Notes: generated from the sequence alone by a model not told the origin. DNA of 64,000 nt from an uncultured Eubacteriales bacterium (GCA_900539225.1 UQBO01000001.1:1-64000), one strand, 5' to 3'; shown: positions 27,476-37,942, numbered from the stretch's first letter. Program-made: numbers and translations.

Positions 27476-29829
27476 TGTTTGTTCAAGTTGTTATTGATAC
27501 AAAATCGAGAGTTTTAGATAGAGTTTTTACTTATAAGACTGATGAAGCCATTGGCGTTGGGACAAGAGTTTTAGTTCCCTTTGGCAGGTCAAATAAGCCT
27601 AGCATCGCTGTGGTTTTAAACGCTTGCGATGAAGTAGGCATAGACGAATCAAAGATCAAGTCCATAATCAAAGTGCTTGATGATAAGGCCATCATTGATG
27701 AGAAGATGATTGAACTAGCTCTATGGCTTAGAAATAGATACATCTCGACTTATAACGACGCGCTTAGACTGGTTTTTCCGCCAGGAGGAATTAAGGAGCT
27801 AGAACTTTTTTACTATGCTAATGACGATGTACTTGGTCTTGAAAAGGGCAAGGCATATACAAAGGATGAATTGCTCAAAATCATTACCGCTAGTGATTTT
27901 ACTAAGCTTATTAAAGACAATATCATTAGTGAAAAGTATAAGATTAAGCAAAAAGTTAAGGAACACTACGAAAAATACATTAGCCTTGTGGCTTACGACG
28001 AGGGTGTTAGCGAAAAGCAAAGAGCTGTACTTGATTATCTAAGGGACAACGATGGCAGCGCTTTGGAGAAAAATATAATCACTAGCCTTAATATATCGTC
28101 TTCACCAATCAAAACTCTTTTGAAAAAGGGTTTAGTGAGAGAAGATTTTATTCAAGAGTCGAGGAAGAGGGCTTACGATGTAGATTCTTATGAAAAGATC
28201 AAGCTAAATAAGGAGCAAGAAAAGGTTTACAAGCGCATGGAGCACTCACTTCAAAATGACTTAGGCGAAAAGTTTTTACTAAGAGGCGTGACTGGCTCTG
28301 GCAAGACAGAAATTTACTTACATCTTGTTGAAAAATGTCTTCAAATGGGTAAAGATGCTATAGTACTAGTACCTGAAATAAGTCTTACGCCACAAACAAT
28401 TAGGCGCTTTATTGGACGCTTTCAAAGAAAGGTTCACGTGCTTCACTCAAAGCTTAGTCTATCCGAGCGCTTTGACGAGTATAACGATATAAAATCGACT
28501 TCGCCAAGCATAGTCATAGGTGCGAGGTCAGCAATATTTGCTCCGTGCAAAAACTTAGGACTCATAATCATTGACGAAGAGCACGATCAAAGCTACATAT
28601 CAGACATGAATCCAAAGTACCAAACAGATGAAGTAGCTTATTATAGAAGCATGAGCGAGGGGGCAACGCTACTCTTAGCAAGCGCTACACCATCGATATC
28701 GTCTTATTATAATGCTAAGCATGGCATATATGAGCTCTTAGAGCTTGATAAGAAAGCAAAGGGACAAAAGGAAGCTGATATAGAGCTAGTAAATATGATT
28801 GATGAAATACAAAGAGGAAACATCAGTCAGATATCATCGAGATTTTTCGAAGTTATTGATGAAAATCTTAAGACAAAGAAGCAAAGCATAGTCTTTTTAA
28901 ATCGACGCGGCTATAACAAAGAGATATTCTGTAAGAGCTGCGGATATACTTTTACTTGTGATAACTGCGACGTGAGCATGACGTATCATAAGGGTATAAA
29001 CAAGATTAAGTGTCACTACTGCGGTCTTGTAAAGAACATTCCAAAGACTTGTCCAAGATGCGGTGCTGAGGCCCTAAGCTTCGCCGGCTATGGTATAGAG
29101 AAGGTTGAGGAGCTACTTATAAAGACTTTTCCAGAGGCTAAGATACTTAGAGCAGACAGTGACACGATCAAAACTGAGGATGACTACATCAATTTATACA
29201 AGAAAATGAATTCGGGAGCAGTCGATATACTCATTGGCACTCAGATGATTAGTAAGGGACTTGACTTTAAGAATGTTGATGCGGCAATCATTGTATCAAT
29301 CGATGCTAATCTAAATTTCCCGAGCTATTCGGCGAGCGAAGACACATATAATTTAATCACTCAAGTCGCTGGCAGGGCTGGCCGCGATGAAAAAGGAAGA
29401 GTGCTTCTACAAAGCTACGCTATTGATAACGAAACCATTAGCTATGCGATGAAGGGCAATTACGAGGCTTTCTATAGAAATGAAATTGCTTTAAGACAAG
29501 AGTTTCTCTATCCGCCATTCATTAATATGATATACATCGTCGGAACTAGCCTTGACAAAAATATTGTCCAAGCTGAGATGGAGTACTTAAGAAGAGATAT
29601 CGAGAGCTATTTAAATAAAAATGATATCAGATGCAATGTCTCAAAGCTAATGCAATGCGCGATTGAAAAGATAAACGCAAGCTACAGATATCAAATTATA
29701 TTGAAGTACACTAATACTTATTCGAAAGAGATAAAAGATTATATTCGCTTCATTTTATATAGAAGCAAATTTGCAAAGAACAAAAAAGTAAATTATAACA
29801 TTTATATAAATCCAAGAAATTTTTTATAG
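27475..29829 (+). CDS. priA: Primosomal replication restart helicase PriA
   Basis: 784 residues. An N-terminal 3'-end-binding domain is followed by a helicase core with P-loop GVTGSGKTE near 271-279, motif II DEEHD near 367, and a zinc-binding insertion with eight cysteines near 487-530 (CKSCGYTFTCDNC, CHYCG, CPRCG). PriA reloads the replisome at stalled forks. The start overlaps the coaBC stop (TAATG). Confidence 0.97.
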   Translation: MFVQVVIDTKSRVLDRVFTYKTDEAIGVGTRVLVPFGRSNKPSIAVVLNACDEVGIDESKIKSIIKVLDDKAIIDEKMIELALWLRNRYISTYNDALRLVFPPGGIKELELFYYANDDVLGLEKGKAYTKDELLKIITASDFTKLIKDNIISEKYKIKQKVKEHYEKYISLVAYDEGVSEKQRAVLDYLRDNDGSALEKNIITSLNISSSPIKTLLKKGLVREDFIQESRKRAYDVDSYEKIKLNKEQEKVYKRMEHSLQNDLGEKFLLRGVTGSGKTEIYLHLVEKCLQMGKDAIVLVPEISLTPQTIRRFIGRFQRKVHVLHSKLSLSERFDEYNDIKSTSPSIVIGARSAIFAPCKNLGLIIIDEEHDQSYISDMNPKYQTDEVAYYRSMSEGATLLLASATPSISSYYNAKHGIYELLELDKKAKGQKEADIELVNMIDEIQRGNISQISSRFFEVIDENLKTKKQSIVFLNRRGYNKEIFCKSCGYTFTCDNCDVSMTYHKGINKIKCHYCGLVKNIPKTCPRCGAEALSFAGYGIEKVEELLIKTFPEAKILRADSDTIKTEDDYINLYKKMNSGAVDILIGTQMISKGLDFKNVDAAIIVSIDANLNFPSYSASEDTYNLITQVAGRAGRDEKGRVLLQSYAIDNETISYAMKGNYEAFYRNEIALRQEFLYPPFINMIYIVGTSLDKNIVQAEMEYLRRDIESYLNKNDIRCNVSKLMQCAIEKINASYRYQIILKYTNTYSKEIKDYIRFILYRSKFAKNKKVNYNIYINPRNFL

Positions 29830-29838
29830 GAGGTAAAG

Positions 29839-30342
29839 ATGGCACTTAGAAATATTAGACACGACGAAGATGAAATTCTTAGAAAACAATCTAAGCTAGT
29901 TAAAGTTTTTGACGATAGACTTAAAGAGCTAGCAGATGACATGATAGAGACTATGAATAACGCGGAAGGCGTTGGTCTTGCTGCAGTACAAGTAGGTATA
30001 CTTAAGCAAATGATAGTCATAGACATAGGCGAAGGACCTATGGTTTTTGTAAATCCAGATATAATCGAAACAGAAGGTAGCTGCGACGATTACGAAGGCT
30101 GTCTATCGGTTCCGGGCTACTCTGGTGTGGTTGAAAGACCTGAAAAGCTTAAGATGAAGTACCAAGATCTTGAAGGCAATGAACATGAGCTTGAAACTGA
30201 AGGCTTTTTGACTAGAGTAATATGCCACGAGACAGATCATTTGAAAGGCATTTTATACACTGACAAAGCTAAAGAAATGTATACAAATGATGAGCTTAAG
30301 GCAAAATTAGATAAAGAACAAAAGATGAAAGAGGCTAAATAA
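29839..30342 (+). CDS. def: Peptide deformylase
   Basis: 167 residues. The three motifs are EGVGLAAVQVG near 46, EGCLSVPG near 90 (metal-ligand Cys) and the HExxH motif as CHETDHLKG near 131. It removes the formyl group from nascent proteins. It is translationally coupled to fmt, which adds the formyl group to initiator tRNA, so the two opposing steps share a transcript. Confidence 0.98.
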   Translation: MALRNIRHDEDEILRKQSKLVKVFDDRLKELADDMIETMNNAEGVGLAAVQVGILKQMIVIDIGEGPMVFVNPDIIETEGSCDDYEGCLSVPGYSGVVERPEKLKMKYQDLEGNEHELETEGFLTRVICHETDHLKGILYTDKAKEMYTNDELKAKLDKEQKMKEAK

Positions 30343-31274
30343 TGAAAGTCATTTACATGGGAACGCCATTATTCAGTTTGGCTCCCTTAAAGGCTTTAAA
30401 GGACCATGGCTTTGATATAGCTATGCTTATTACTCAGCCGGACAGAAGACGCGGTAGAAAGATGCAAATCACTTACTCAGAGCTAAAGACTTATGCGCTT
30501 GATAACGGTATAGAAGTCTTTCAGCCAGAAGATGTCAATAGCAGTGAATCCATTGCCAAGATTAAAGATACTGACGCTGATGTTATCGTTGTTGCTTCAT
30601 ATGGACAAATTATTAAAGAAGAGATACTTTATATGAAGAAGTATCACTCGGTAAATATACACGCATCACTCTTACCAAAATACAGAGGAGCGGCGCCTGT
30701 TCAAGCGGCCATCATTAACGAAGACGAAGTAACAGGCATCACTCTTATGAAGATGGCAAAGGGACTTGACACAGGAAACATACTAATGACAAGAGAGATA
30801 GCCATTGCAGATGATGACACAGCAGATACACTTACTATGAAGCTATCTAATTTAGGCGCTGAGATGATAGTGGAGTACTTAAGTGGTCTTGATGCACTTG
30901 ATGAAGGTACTCCTCAAGATGATGCTAAGAGCTCTTATGTAAAGATGATTAAAAAGGAAGACGCTTTTATCGATTTTAGTGAAAGCGCTTCTAAGATAGA
31001 ACATATAATTAGGGCAATGCAGCCGTGGCCAGTTGCTTTCACTACTTATAAGGGCAATAATATGAAGATATTTAAGGCTGACATTGTCAAAGCTAGTAGT
31101 GATGCTGATGCAGGTACTATATTAAATGTCAATGGTGACGGCATCTTAGTTAAGTGCAAGGACGATGCCATCATCATAAGTGAAGTGCAAATGCCTAATA
31201 AGAAGAGAATGAAGGTTTCTGATTATATAAGAGGAAACAAAATTGAAATAGGTGAAAGGTTAGGGGATAGATAA
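30342..31274 (+). CDS. fmt: Methionyl-tRNA formyltransferase
   Basis: 310 residues. The N-terminal formyltransferase domain has the SLLPKYRGAAP motif near 109-119 with the preceding catalytic NIHA segment; the C-terminal OB-like domain follows from about 205. It formylates Met-tRNA for initiation using 10-formyl-THF. The start overlaps the def stop by one base. Confidence 0.97.
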   Translation: MKVIYMGTPLFSLAPLKALKDHGFDIAMLITQPDRRRGRKMQITYSELKTYALDNGIEVFQPEDVNSSESIAKIKDTDADVIVVASYGQIIKEEILYMKKYHSVNIHASLLPKYRGAAPVQAAIINEDEVTGITLMKMAKGLDTGNILMTREIAIADDDTADTLTMKLSNLGAEMIVEYLSGLDALDEGTPQDDAKSSYVKMIKKEDAFIDFSESASKIEHIIRAMQPWPVAFTTYKGNNMKIFKADIVKASSDADAGTILNVNGDGILVKCKDDAIIISEVQMPNKKRMKVSDYIRGNKIEIGERLGDR

Positions 31275-31987
31275 TGATAAACTTTTTAATATTTGCGGGA
31301 AGATATCATAATTATGTAAGTTCATACTTCATCTATATAATTCCAGCGATGCTACTAAGCTTATACGCTCAATTCAAGATACAAGCAGTATATAGAGAAT
31401 ACATGGGAAGGATTAGTTCAATCGGTCGTAGCGGGGCTGAAGTAGCTAGAGCCATACTTGATAAGAACGGTTTAAGAAATGTAAATATCAAGGAAGTGCC
31501 GGGCACTTTGAGTGACTTTTACGATCCAAGAGACAAGAGTCTTTCTTTGTCAAAAGATATATCAGATGGTACATCCATCGCTTCAGTTGCTGTCGCTGCC
31601 CACGAGGTAGGCCACGCTATTCAAGATAAGGAAAGCTATCCAATGCTTAACTTAAGAAGCTTTATGGCACCAGCTGTAAGCATTTCAAGTAATTTAGCAA
31701 TGTATTTGATACTTGGAGGCATATTCTTTAACTTCATGAAGCTATTCGATATAGGTATAATATTATATGGCATCATAGTTTTATTCACGCTAATAACTCT
31801 ACCAGTTGAATTTAACGCATCTAGAAGGGCTTTGAATGAAATTAGTGCCATGCCGGGCGTAGACGAAGAAACAATATATGGATCAAAGAAAGTTTTAAAG
31901 GCAGCAGCTCTAACATACGTTGCAGCAGCCTTTGCAGCACTTAGTGAGATACTAAGATTACTTTCTATGAGGAGAAGAAATGATTAA
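31274..31987 (+). CDS. YugP-like membrane zinc metallopeptidase
   Basis: 237 residues with an N-terminal hydrophobic segment (about 15-31), the zinc motif HEVGHAIQ near 109-116, two central helices (about 131-175) and a hydrophobic stretch near 212-228. This is the layout of the neutral zinc metallopeptidase family that includes B. subtilis YugP. Substrates are not known. In Clostridia it commonly lies between fmt and rsmB, as here, and it overlaps rsmB by eight bases. Confidence 0.88.
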   Translation: MINFLIFAGRYHNYVSSYFIYIIPAMLLSLYAQFKIQAVYREYMGRISSIGRSGAEVARAILDKNGLRNVNIKEVPGTLSDFYDPRDKSLSLSKDISDGTSIASVAVAAHEVGHAIQDKESYPMLNLRSFMAPAVSISSNLAMYLILGGIFFNFMKLFDIGIILYGIIVLFTLITLPVEFNASRRALNEISAMPGVDEETIYGSKKVLKAAALTYVAAAFAALSEILRLLSMRRRND

Positions 31988-33266
31988 AAATAACGACAGA
32001 TATACAAGCTTTTTGATTTTGAAAGATATATTCGCAAGTGGTGCCTACTCAAACATTAGTCTAAGAACTGAACTTAATAAGCTTGATAAAGATATTTCAA
32101 AGTCTTTCGTAACAAAGCTTGTTTATGGCGTTGTAGAGAGAAAGAAATACCTTGATTATATCATCTCAAAGCTATCTTCAACAAAGCTAGAGAAGATTGA
32201 TATAGAGATACTCATAATTATGGAGATGGCTCTCTATCAAATTATATACATGGACAAGGTGCCTGATAGCGCTGCGGTTAATGAAGCAGTAAATCTAACA
32301 AAGAAAGTTAATAAGAGGCTTTCAGGCTTTGTCAATGCCAATCTAAGAAATTTTTTAAGAAATAAAGATGATTTAATTAAAATCGATATAGCTGACGAAG
32401 ATAAGATGCTAGCCGTAAAATATTCGCTTAATGAAGAATTTTTGGATTTACTTAATAGTGATTACGATAAAGAGACCGTAATTGATTTTTTAGATAAATC
32501 TATGGATGAAAGGCTACTTAACCTGAGAGTGAATACAAAGAAGACTAGTAAAAAAGCTATCGGGGCAGTTCTTGAGAAATTTGATATTAAATACGAAGAG
32601 AGCTATATATCGATTGACAGCCTCATTGTATATGACAAGGTAAATGATGTGATAAAAAGCTTATATAAACAAGGCTATGTTTCATTTCAAGACGTGACAA
32701 GCGCGAGCCTTCAAGATTATATTGAGCTTAATAAGGGAGACAAGGTTCTTGACCTATGCGCAGCGCCTGGTGGCAAGTCCATGCACATGGCGGAGAAGCT
32801 TGAAAGCGGTTCAATAACTAGCTGCGATATATATGAGCACAAGATAAAACTCTTAGAGAGCGAGGCACATAGACTTGGACTTGACAATATTGATTTTCAA
32901 ACCAATGATGCGATGAAATTAAATAAAGAATTTCTTAACAAATTTGATAAAGTTTTGATAGACGTACCATGCTCAGGAAGTGGTATAATATCTAGGAAGC
33001 CTGAAATAAAATATCAAATCAATATAAAAGAGCTTAAGGAGCTTAATGATAAGCAGTGGAAGATACTTGATATATCCAAAGACTACGTTAAGCGTGGCGG
33101 CTTGCTTATCTACAGCACATGCAGTATACTTAAGCTAGAAAACGAAATGATGCTAAAGAGATTTTTAGAAGAAAATAACGATTTTACTTTGGAAAAATTT
33201 ATTAAGCACATGCCAAGTGAAAAGATTAACGACGGCTTTTTCATTTCACATCTAAGGAAGGATTAA
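31980..33266 (+). CDS. rsmB: 16S rRNA m5C967 methyltransferase RsmB
   Basis: 428 residues: an N-terminal NusB-like RNA-binding domain (about 1-135) and the Rossmann methyltransferase domain with DLCAAPGGKSMHM near 258-270. The two catalytic cysteines are in VPCSGSG near 330 and YSTCS near 380. The N-terminal NusB-like part distinguishes it from RsmF. It is coupled to the protease gene and followed after one base by rlmN. Confidence 0.94.
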   Translation: MIKNNDRYTSFLILKDIFASGAYSNISLRTELNKLDKDISKSFVTKLVYGVVERKKYLDYIISKLSSTKLEKIDIEILIIMEMALYQIIYMDKVPDSAAVNEAVNLTKKVNKRLSGFVNANLRNFLRNKDDLIKIDIADEDKMLAVKYSLNEEFLDLLNSDYDKETVIDFLDKSMDERLLNLRVNTKKTSKKAIGAVLEKFDIKYEESYISIDSLIVYDKVNDVIKSLYKQGYVSFQDVTSASLQDYIELNKGDKVLDLCAAPGGKSMHMAEKLESGSITSCDIYEHKIKLLESEAHRLGLDNIDFQTNDAMKLNKEFLNKFDKVLIDVPCSGSGIISRKPEIKYQINIKELKELNDKQWKILDISKDYVKRGGLLIYSTCSILKLENEMMLKRFLEENNDFTLEKFIKHMPSEKINDGFFISHLRKD

Positions 33267-33267
33267 T

Positions 33268-34299
33268 TTGACGAAGATTATTAACAATATGTATATATCA
33301 GAGCTTGAAGAGTACTTTTTAGAGCTTGGTGAGAAAAAGTTTAGAGCGAAACAGCTCTTCGAAGCTATTCACAAGCAAAAGATAAAGAATATCGAAGATA
33401 TAAGTACATTCTCACAGGATCTAAAAGAAAATCTTATTACTAGCTCTGAGATATATGGCGTAAAAAAAGTTTTGGAACTAAAATCAAAACTTGATGATAC
33501 AAAGAAATACCTTTTCGAGCTTTATGATGGCAATGTCATTGAGAGCGTCTTAATGAAGTACAAGTACGGCTACACTGTCTGTATATCAACACAGGTCGGC
33601 TGCAAGATGGGCTGCGCCTTTTGTGCATCAACCAAGAAAGGCTTTATAAGAAATCTTTATGCCTCAGAGATGCTTGACGAGATATATGAGATAGAAAGGC
33701 TAAATGATATAAACGTATCAAACGTGGTTCTAATGGGTAGCGGTGAGGCGCTTGATAACTTTGATGAGCTTATAAGATTTATTGAGCTAATAAGTGCTAA
33801 AGAAGGCAAGAATCTATCGAAGAGGAACATCACCGTTTCAACTTGCGGTCTTGCTGATAAGATACTAAAGCTAGCCGAATATGATTATCCAATCACATTA
33901 ACGATATCATTACATAATGCGGACGAAGAAGAGAGAAGGAATATTATGCCGATTACAAAGAGCTATCCCTTTGATAAGCTTGTACCTGCGCTTAAAGAGT
34001 ATCAGGCCAAGATCAATAAGAGGATATCCTTTGAATACGTTTTAATCGACGGACTTAATGACTCTTATCAATCTGCTTTAGATATAAAAAATTTATTAAA
34101 AGATATTAAGTCACACATCAATTTAATTCCGCTTAACAAGATTAAAGAGTACGATGAAGAGCCAAGCACTTCAGAAAATATAATGAAGTTTAAAAAATAT
34201 TTAGAAGACTTTGGCTTTAATGTAACCGTTAGGCGCGAGTTAGGAGCGGATATAAACGCTTCGTGTGGACAGCTTAGAAATAATTATCTTGAACAATAG
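33268..34299 (+). CDS. rlmN: Dual-specificity 23S rRNA/tRNA m2A methyltransferase RlmN
   Basis: 343 residues of the radical SAM RlmN/Cfr family. The cluster motif CKMGCAFC gives cysteines near 112, 116 and 119, and the C-terminal partner cysteine is in NASCGQLR near 336. The start is TTG at 33268 with AAGGAAGG upstream; the first ATG downstream would remove conserved sequence. Its place between rsmB and the PP2C gene argues for RlmN rather than the resistance enzyme Cfr. Confidence 0.95.
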   Translation: MTKIINNMYISELEEYFLELGEKKFRAKQLFEAIHKQKIKNIEDISTFSQDLKENLITSSEIYGVKKVLELKSKLDDTKKYLFELYDGNVIESVLMKYKYGYTVCISTQVGCKMGCAFCASTKKGFIRNLYASEMLDEIYEIERLNDINVSNVVLMGSGEALDNFDELIRFIELISAKEGKNLSKRNITVSTCGLADKILKLAEYDYPITLTISLHNADEEERRNIMPITKSYPFDKLVPALKEYQAKINKRISFEYVLIDGLNDSYQSALDIKNLLKDIKSHINLIPLNKIKEYDEEPSTSENIMKFKKYLEDFGFNVTVRRELGADINASCGQLRNNYLEQ

Positions 34300-34311
34300 G
34301 AGGTGGTCAAT

Positions 34312-35043
34312 GTGAATATTGGTTATGTTTCAGATAAGGGTAAAACTAGAACAAATAATGAAGATAACTTTTTTATCTACGATGATAATCCATTCCCTTT
34401 CTTTGTAATTGCTGATGGGGTTGGTGGACATAAGGCAGGTGAACTAGCTAGTAAGATGGCTGTCGATACCATTGCCGATGTCTTAAAGAACAAAAACGAT
34501 GTGGTCTGTATAGACGATGTCGAAGACGCTATAAGAACAAGTATAGTTAGCGCAAACAATTCCATTTACAAATATTCAAAGTTTAATAAAGATTGTGAGG
34601 GCATGGGCACGACGATATTGGTCTGCGCCTATTACAAAAACACTTGCCTCATAGCTCATGTAGGTGACTCAAGAGCCTACCTAATCAGAGAGCACGAGAT
34701 AGCTCAGCTAACAGAGGACCACACATTTGGCAACGAGCTAATTAAAAGGGCGGGAAGCAAAATTTTTAATGTTAAAAATATAGATAACAAAAACGCTTTG
34801 ACCAGAGCTTTGGGAACAGAAAAAACTGTTGTCATTGACACATATAAGTTCATTCACAGGAAGGACGACATAGTACTTTTATGTACAGATGGACTTAACA
34901 AAGAGGTCGAAGATAACTCAATACTTGCACTAGTAGAGAAGAACAAGAGTATCTCAATGCAAAAGGTAGCTGAAGAGCTTAAGGATAGAGCTATACTTAT
35001 GGGCGGAAGAGATAATGTTACTATAATAACTATAAAGGCTTAG
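34312..35043 (+). CDS. prpC: PP2C-family Ser/Thr protein phosphatase (PrpC/Stp type)
   Basis: 243 residues from the GTG at 34312. Another in-frame GTG at 34303 lies within the AGGAGGTGG ribosome binding site itself, so the later one, seven bases after AGGAGGT, is preferred. Metal-binding motifs are RTNNEDNF, IADGVGGH, VGDSRAYL and GGRDNVT. It should dephosphorylate targets of the neighbouring PASTA kinase; the phosphatase-kinase-rsgA order is conserved in Gram-positives. Confidence 0.95.
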   Translation: MNIGYVSDKGKTRTNNEDNFFIYDDNPFPFFVIADGVGGHKAGELASKMAVDTIADVLKNKNDVVCIDDVEDAIRTSIVSANNSIYKYSKFNKDCEGMGTTILVCAYYKNTCLIAHVGDSRAYLIREHEIAQLTEDHTFGNELIKRAGSKIFNVKNIDNKNALTRALGTEKTVVIDTYKFIHRKDDIVLLCTDGLNKEVEDNSILALVEKNKSISMQKVAEELKDRAILMGGRDNVTIITIKA

Positions 35044-35053
35044 AGGTGATAAA

Positions 35054-37081
35054 ATGGATAAGATGATAGGAAAACTTTTATCGGATAGATATGAAATCTT
35101 AGAAAAAATTGGCGATGGAGGCATGGCAACAGTCTACAAAGCCAGATGTAGAGTTTTAGATAGATATGTTGCTATAAAAATTTTAAGACCTGAATATGCT
35201 AATGATGAAGAATTTATAAAGAAGTTTAATAGAGAATCAAAGGCGGCTGCATCATTATCGAGCCAAAACATAGTTGGCATATATGATGTAGGCACTGACA
35301 CTATTGAGGACGAGACTATTTATTACATCGTTATGGAGTATATCGATGGAACTACTTTAAAGGATATAATTGATAGCAAGGGCAAACTTTCTGAAGATGA
35401 TGCAATTGATTATTCAATTCAAATCCTTAGAGCTTTGAAAGACGCTCATGATCATAATGTTGTTCACAGAGATATAAAGCCTCACAATATAATGATTACT
35501 AAACAAGGCACTGTCAAAGTAACAGACTTTGGTATAGCAAGAGCATCTACATCAACTACAGTTACTACGACATCTGATGTACTTGGTTCAGTCCACTATA
35601 TATCACCTGAACAAGCTAGAGGAGGCTACACTGATAATAAGACTGATATATACTCATTTGGTATAGTTTTATACGAGATGCTAACAGGCAAAAAGCCATA
35701 TGATGGGGACAATCCTATATCAGTAGCGATGAAGCAAATACAAGACGACATCGTTCCGCCGTCCGAGTATCTGCCTAATATGAACAAGAATCTTGAAAAA
35801 ATCATACTTAAGTGTACAAGAAAGAAGCAAAGTGAAAGGTATCAAAGCGTTGATGACATCTTGGCGGATTTTTTATACCTAGATGATGATGTAAGCTTTA
35901 ATTATGACAAGCAAAATGACAACTGGAATGATGAAACTGTTGTTTTAAAACAAGAGGATATAATTCGTGAAGAAAGAAACGAAAAGACTAAAAGAAATAG
36001 GGAGGAAAATATTTCTGAAATGAGACAATCAAACAGAAATCGCCGTAAAAAGAAAAAAGAAAATGGTTTAGCTGGCGTTTTCTTAGGAATAATTACAGCT
36101 CTACTACTAGTAGCTGGACTATTCTTTGGATACAATTACTTAAAAGGCGCACTTAGCGGTGGCGGCTCAGACGAAGTAGCAGTGCCAAATCTTGTAGGCG
36201 ATGATTTAGATACAGCAAAATCAAAACTTGAAGCCTTAGGACTTACTTATGAAGTAGTTGCCAAAGAAAAGACTGATGGCAAGGCCAATATTGTAACAAA
36301 ACAAGATCCAGAAGCAGATTTTAAAGTTAAAAAAGATTTTAAAGTGTCTTTAACTATATCTGAATCAGAAGATAGCGTTGAAGTACCAAATATAGTTGGT
36401 GAAACAATACTAGATGCAGAAAGCATTTTGTATCAATATGGCTTAAAGCTAGCAGAACCAAGCTATGAAGAAGACAAAGAGCACGAAGAAGGTATCATAA
36501 TTAGGCAAGAACCTGGGGAAGGCTCTCAAGCTGAAAAGAATAGCCTAATAAAGGTAGTTGTAAGCAAGGGTAACTCTGATGAAGTTGAAGTTCCTGACTT
36601 TATAGGAAGAAACAAAGATGAAGTTATAAAAGAGCTTACAGATTTAGGACTTAAATACAAAATAACAAGCAAAGACAGTGAAGACTTTGATAAAGATATC
36701 GTTACAGATCAATCAATAAAATCAGGATCAACTGTTCAAAAAGATGAGGTTATCGACCTTGTAGTATCTAAAGGCAAGATTGAAAAGCCGGCCGAAGAAG
36801 AAACACCTGAAAATAATGAAACAAATGAAAAACCAAAAGAAGAAGATAAGCCAAAAGAAAAGGCCGCAGTCGTTATAGACATCGTTCTTCAAGCAGATCC
36901 AGACCTTGATCAAACACACTTTACTATAATTAAAAACTCTAACGGAGTAAAAGAAACTGTTTACGATCAAATGGTTAGCAAGGAAGATGGTCAAGTGAGA
37001 TTCAAGTACAATGCTAAAGAAGGAGACACTTTCGATATTTACAAGAACGACACTTATATAACTACAAAGCAAGCGAACTAA
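35054..37081 (+). CDS. prkC: PASTA-domain Ser/Thr protein kinase (PrkC type)
   Basis: 675 residues. The cytoplasmic kinase domain (about 10-275) has the catalytic lysine in YVAIKIL, HRDIKPHN near 138 and TDFGIA near 158, with a Thr-rich activation loop. A basic juxtamembrane region leads to one helix (about 339-361). Outside are three PASTA repeats (about 376-443, 444-513, 514-580), each beginning with a VPN/VPD strand, which sense muropeptides or lipid II. A Glu/Pro/Lys-rich linker follows and then a C-terminal extension of about 65 residues beyond the usual PASTA end. It regulates growth, division and dormancy exit in relatives. Confidence 0.95.
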   Translation: MDKMIGKLLSDRYEILEKIGDGGMATVYKARCRVLDRYVAIKILRPEYANDEEFIKKFNRESKAAASLSSQNIVGIYDVGTDTIEDETIYYIVMEYIDGTTLKDIIDSKGKLSEDDAIDYSIQILRALKDAHDHNVVHRDIKPHNIMITKQGTVKVTDFGIARASTSTTVTTTSDVLGSVHYISPEQARGGYTDNKTDIYSFGIVLYEMLTGKKPYDGDNPISVAMKQIQDDIVPPSEYLPNMNKNLEKIILKCTRKKQSERYQSVDDILADFLYLDDDVSFNYDKQNDNWNDETVVLKQEDIIREERNEKTKRNREENISEMRQSNRNRRKKKKENGLAGVFLGIITALLLVAGLFFGYNYLKGALSGGGSDEVAVPNLVGDDLDTAKSKLEALGLTYEVVAKEKTDGKANIVTKQDPEADFKVKKDFKVSLTISESEDSVEVPNIVGETILDAESILYQYGLKLAEPSYEEDKEHEEGIIIRQEPGEGSQAEKNSLIKVVVSKGNSDEVEVPDFIGRNKDEVIKELTDLGLKYKITSKDSEDFDKDIVTDQSIKSGSTVQKDEVIDLVVSKGKIEKPAEEETPENNETNEKPKEEDKPKEKAAVVIDIVLQADPDLDQTHFTIIKNSNGVKETVYDQMVSKEDGQVRFKYNAKEGDTFDIYKNDTYITTKQAN

Positions 37082-37941
37082 TGAAGGGTAAAATAATTAA
37101 ATCCATTTCCGGCGTTTTCTATATAGAGAGCATTGGCGAGATCTATGAAGCAAAGCAGCTTGGAAGCTTTAAGAAGCTTAAGATGAAGCCACTTGTTGGT
37201 GACATTGCAAACTTTGTAGAAAAAGATGGCTCCTGCCTTATAGAGAGCATTGAGGAAAGAAAAAATGAGTTAATAAGGCCAAACGTAGCAAACGTAGATA
37301 ATTTACTTATAGTCATGACTATAAGTACGCCAAGCATAAATTTACTTTTGCTTGACAAATTCTTAGTCATGGCAGAGTACAATCATATTAGGCCTATAAT
37401 CATAATAAACAAAAAAGATATCAAGCTTGATGAACTTATATATAATATGTATAAGAGCATCGGCTACGATGTCTTCGAGACGAGTATATATGATGATGAA
37501 TCCATTCACAGAGTTTTAGACGAGATAAAGGGTCAAACCTCGGTTCTATCAGGTCCATCTGGTGTGGGCAAGTCGTCAATAATGAACTATCTCAATAAAA
37601 ACAAGCTAATTAAGACCCAAGAGATATCGACGAAGCTCAATAAGGGCAAGCAAACAACAAGGTCAGTGCAGCTCTATTCAATAGATGAAGATACGAACAT
37701 CATTGATACACCTGGCTTTACGTCGCTTGAACTTGACTTTTTGCAAGAGGAAGATGAGCTAAAAAATTATATAAAAGAATTTAATAAGTATAAGAACAAA
37801 TGCAGGTTTGCGTCGTGCGCGCACATCAATGAACCTGATTGTGAGATAAAAAGACAAGTAGAAGAAGAAAATATATCGCGCATTAGGTATAAAAATTATC
37901 TACTAATGTATGAAGAGATAAAAGCAAAGAGGAGGTATTGA
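37081..37941 (+). CDS. rsgA: Small ribosomal subunit biogenesis GTPase RsgA
   Basis: 286 residues with the circularly permuted GTPase order: G4 (INKKD near 110) comes before the P-loop GPSGVGKSS near 157 and G3 DTPG. An N-terminal OB fold and the C-terminal zinc motif CRFASCAH...C (CX4CXHX5C, near 241) complete the protein. It proofreads 30S maturation. The start overlaps the kinase stop (CTAATG) and the gene ends in TGA. Confidence 0.96.
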   Translation: MKGKIIKSISGVFYIESIGEIYEAKQLGSFKKLKMKPLVGDIANFVEKDGSCLIESIEERKNELIRPNVANVDNLLIVMTISTPSINLLLLDKFLVMAEYNHIRPIIIINKKDIKLDELIYNMYKSIGYDVFETSIYDDESIHRVLDEIKGQTSVLSGPSGVGKSSIMNYLNKNKLIKTQEISTKLNKGKQTTRSVQLYSIDEDTNIIDTPGFTSLELDFLQEEDELKNYIKEFNKYKNKCRFASCAHINEPDCEIKRQVEEENISRIRYKNYLLMYEEIKAKRRY

Positions 37942-37942
37942 C

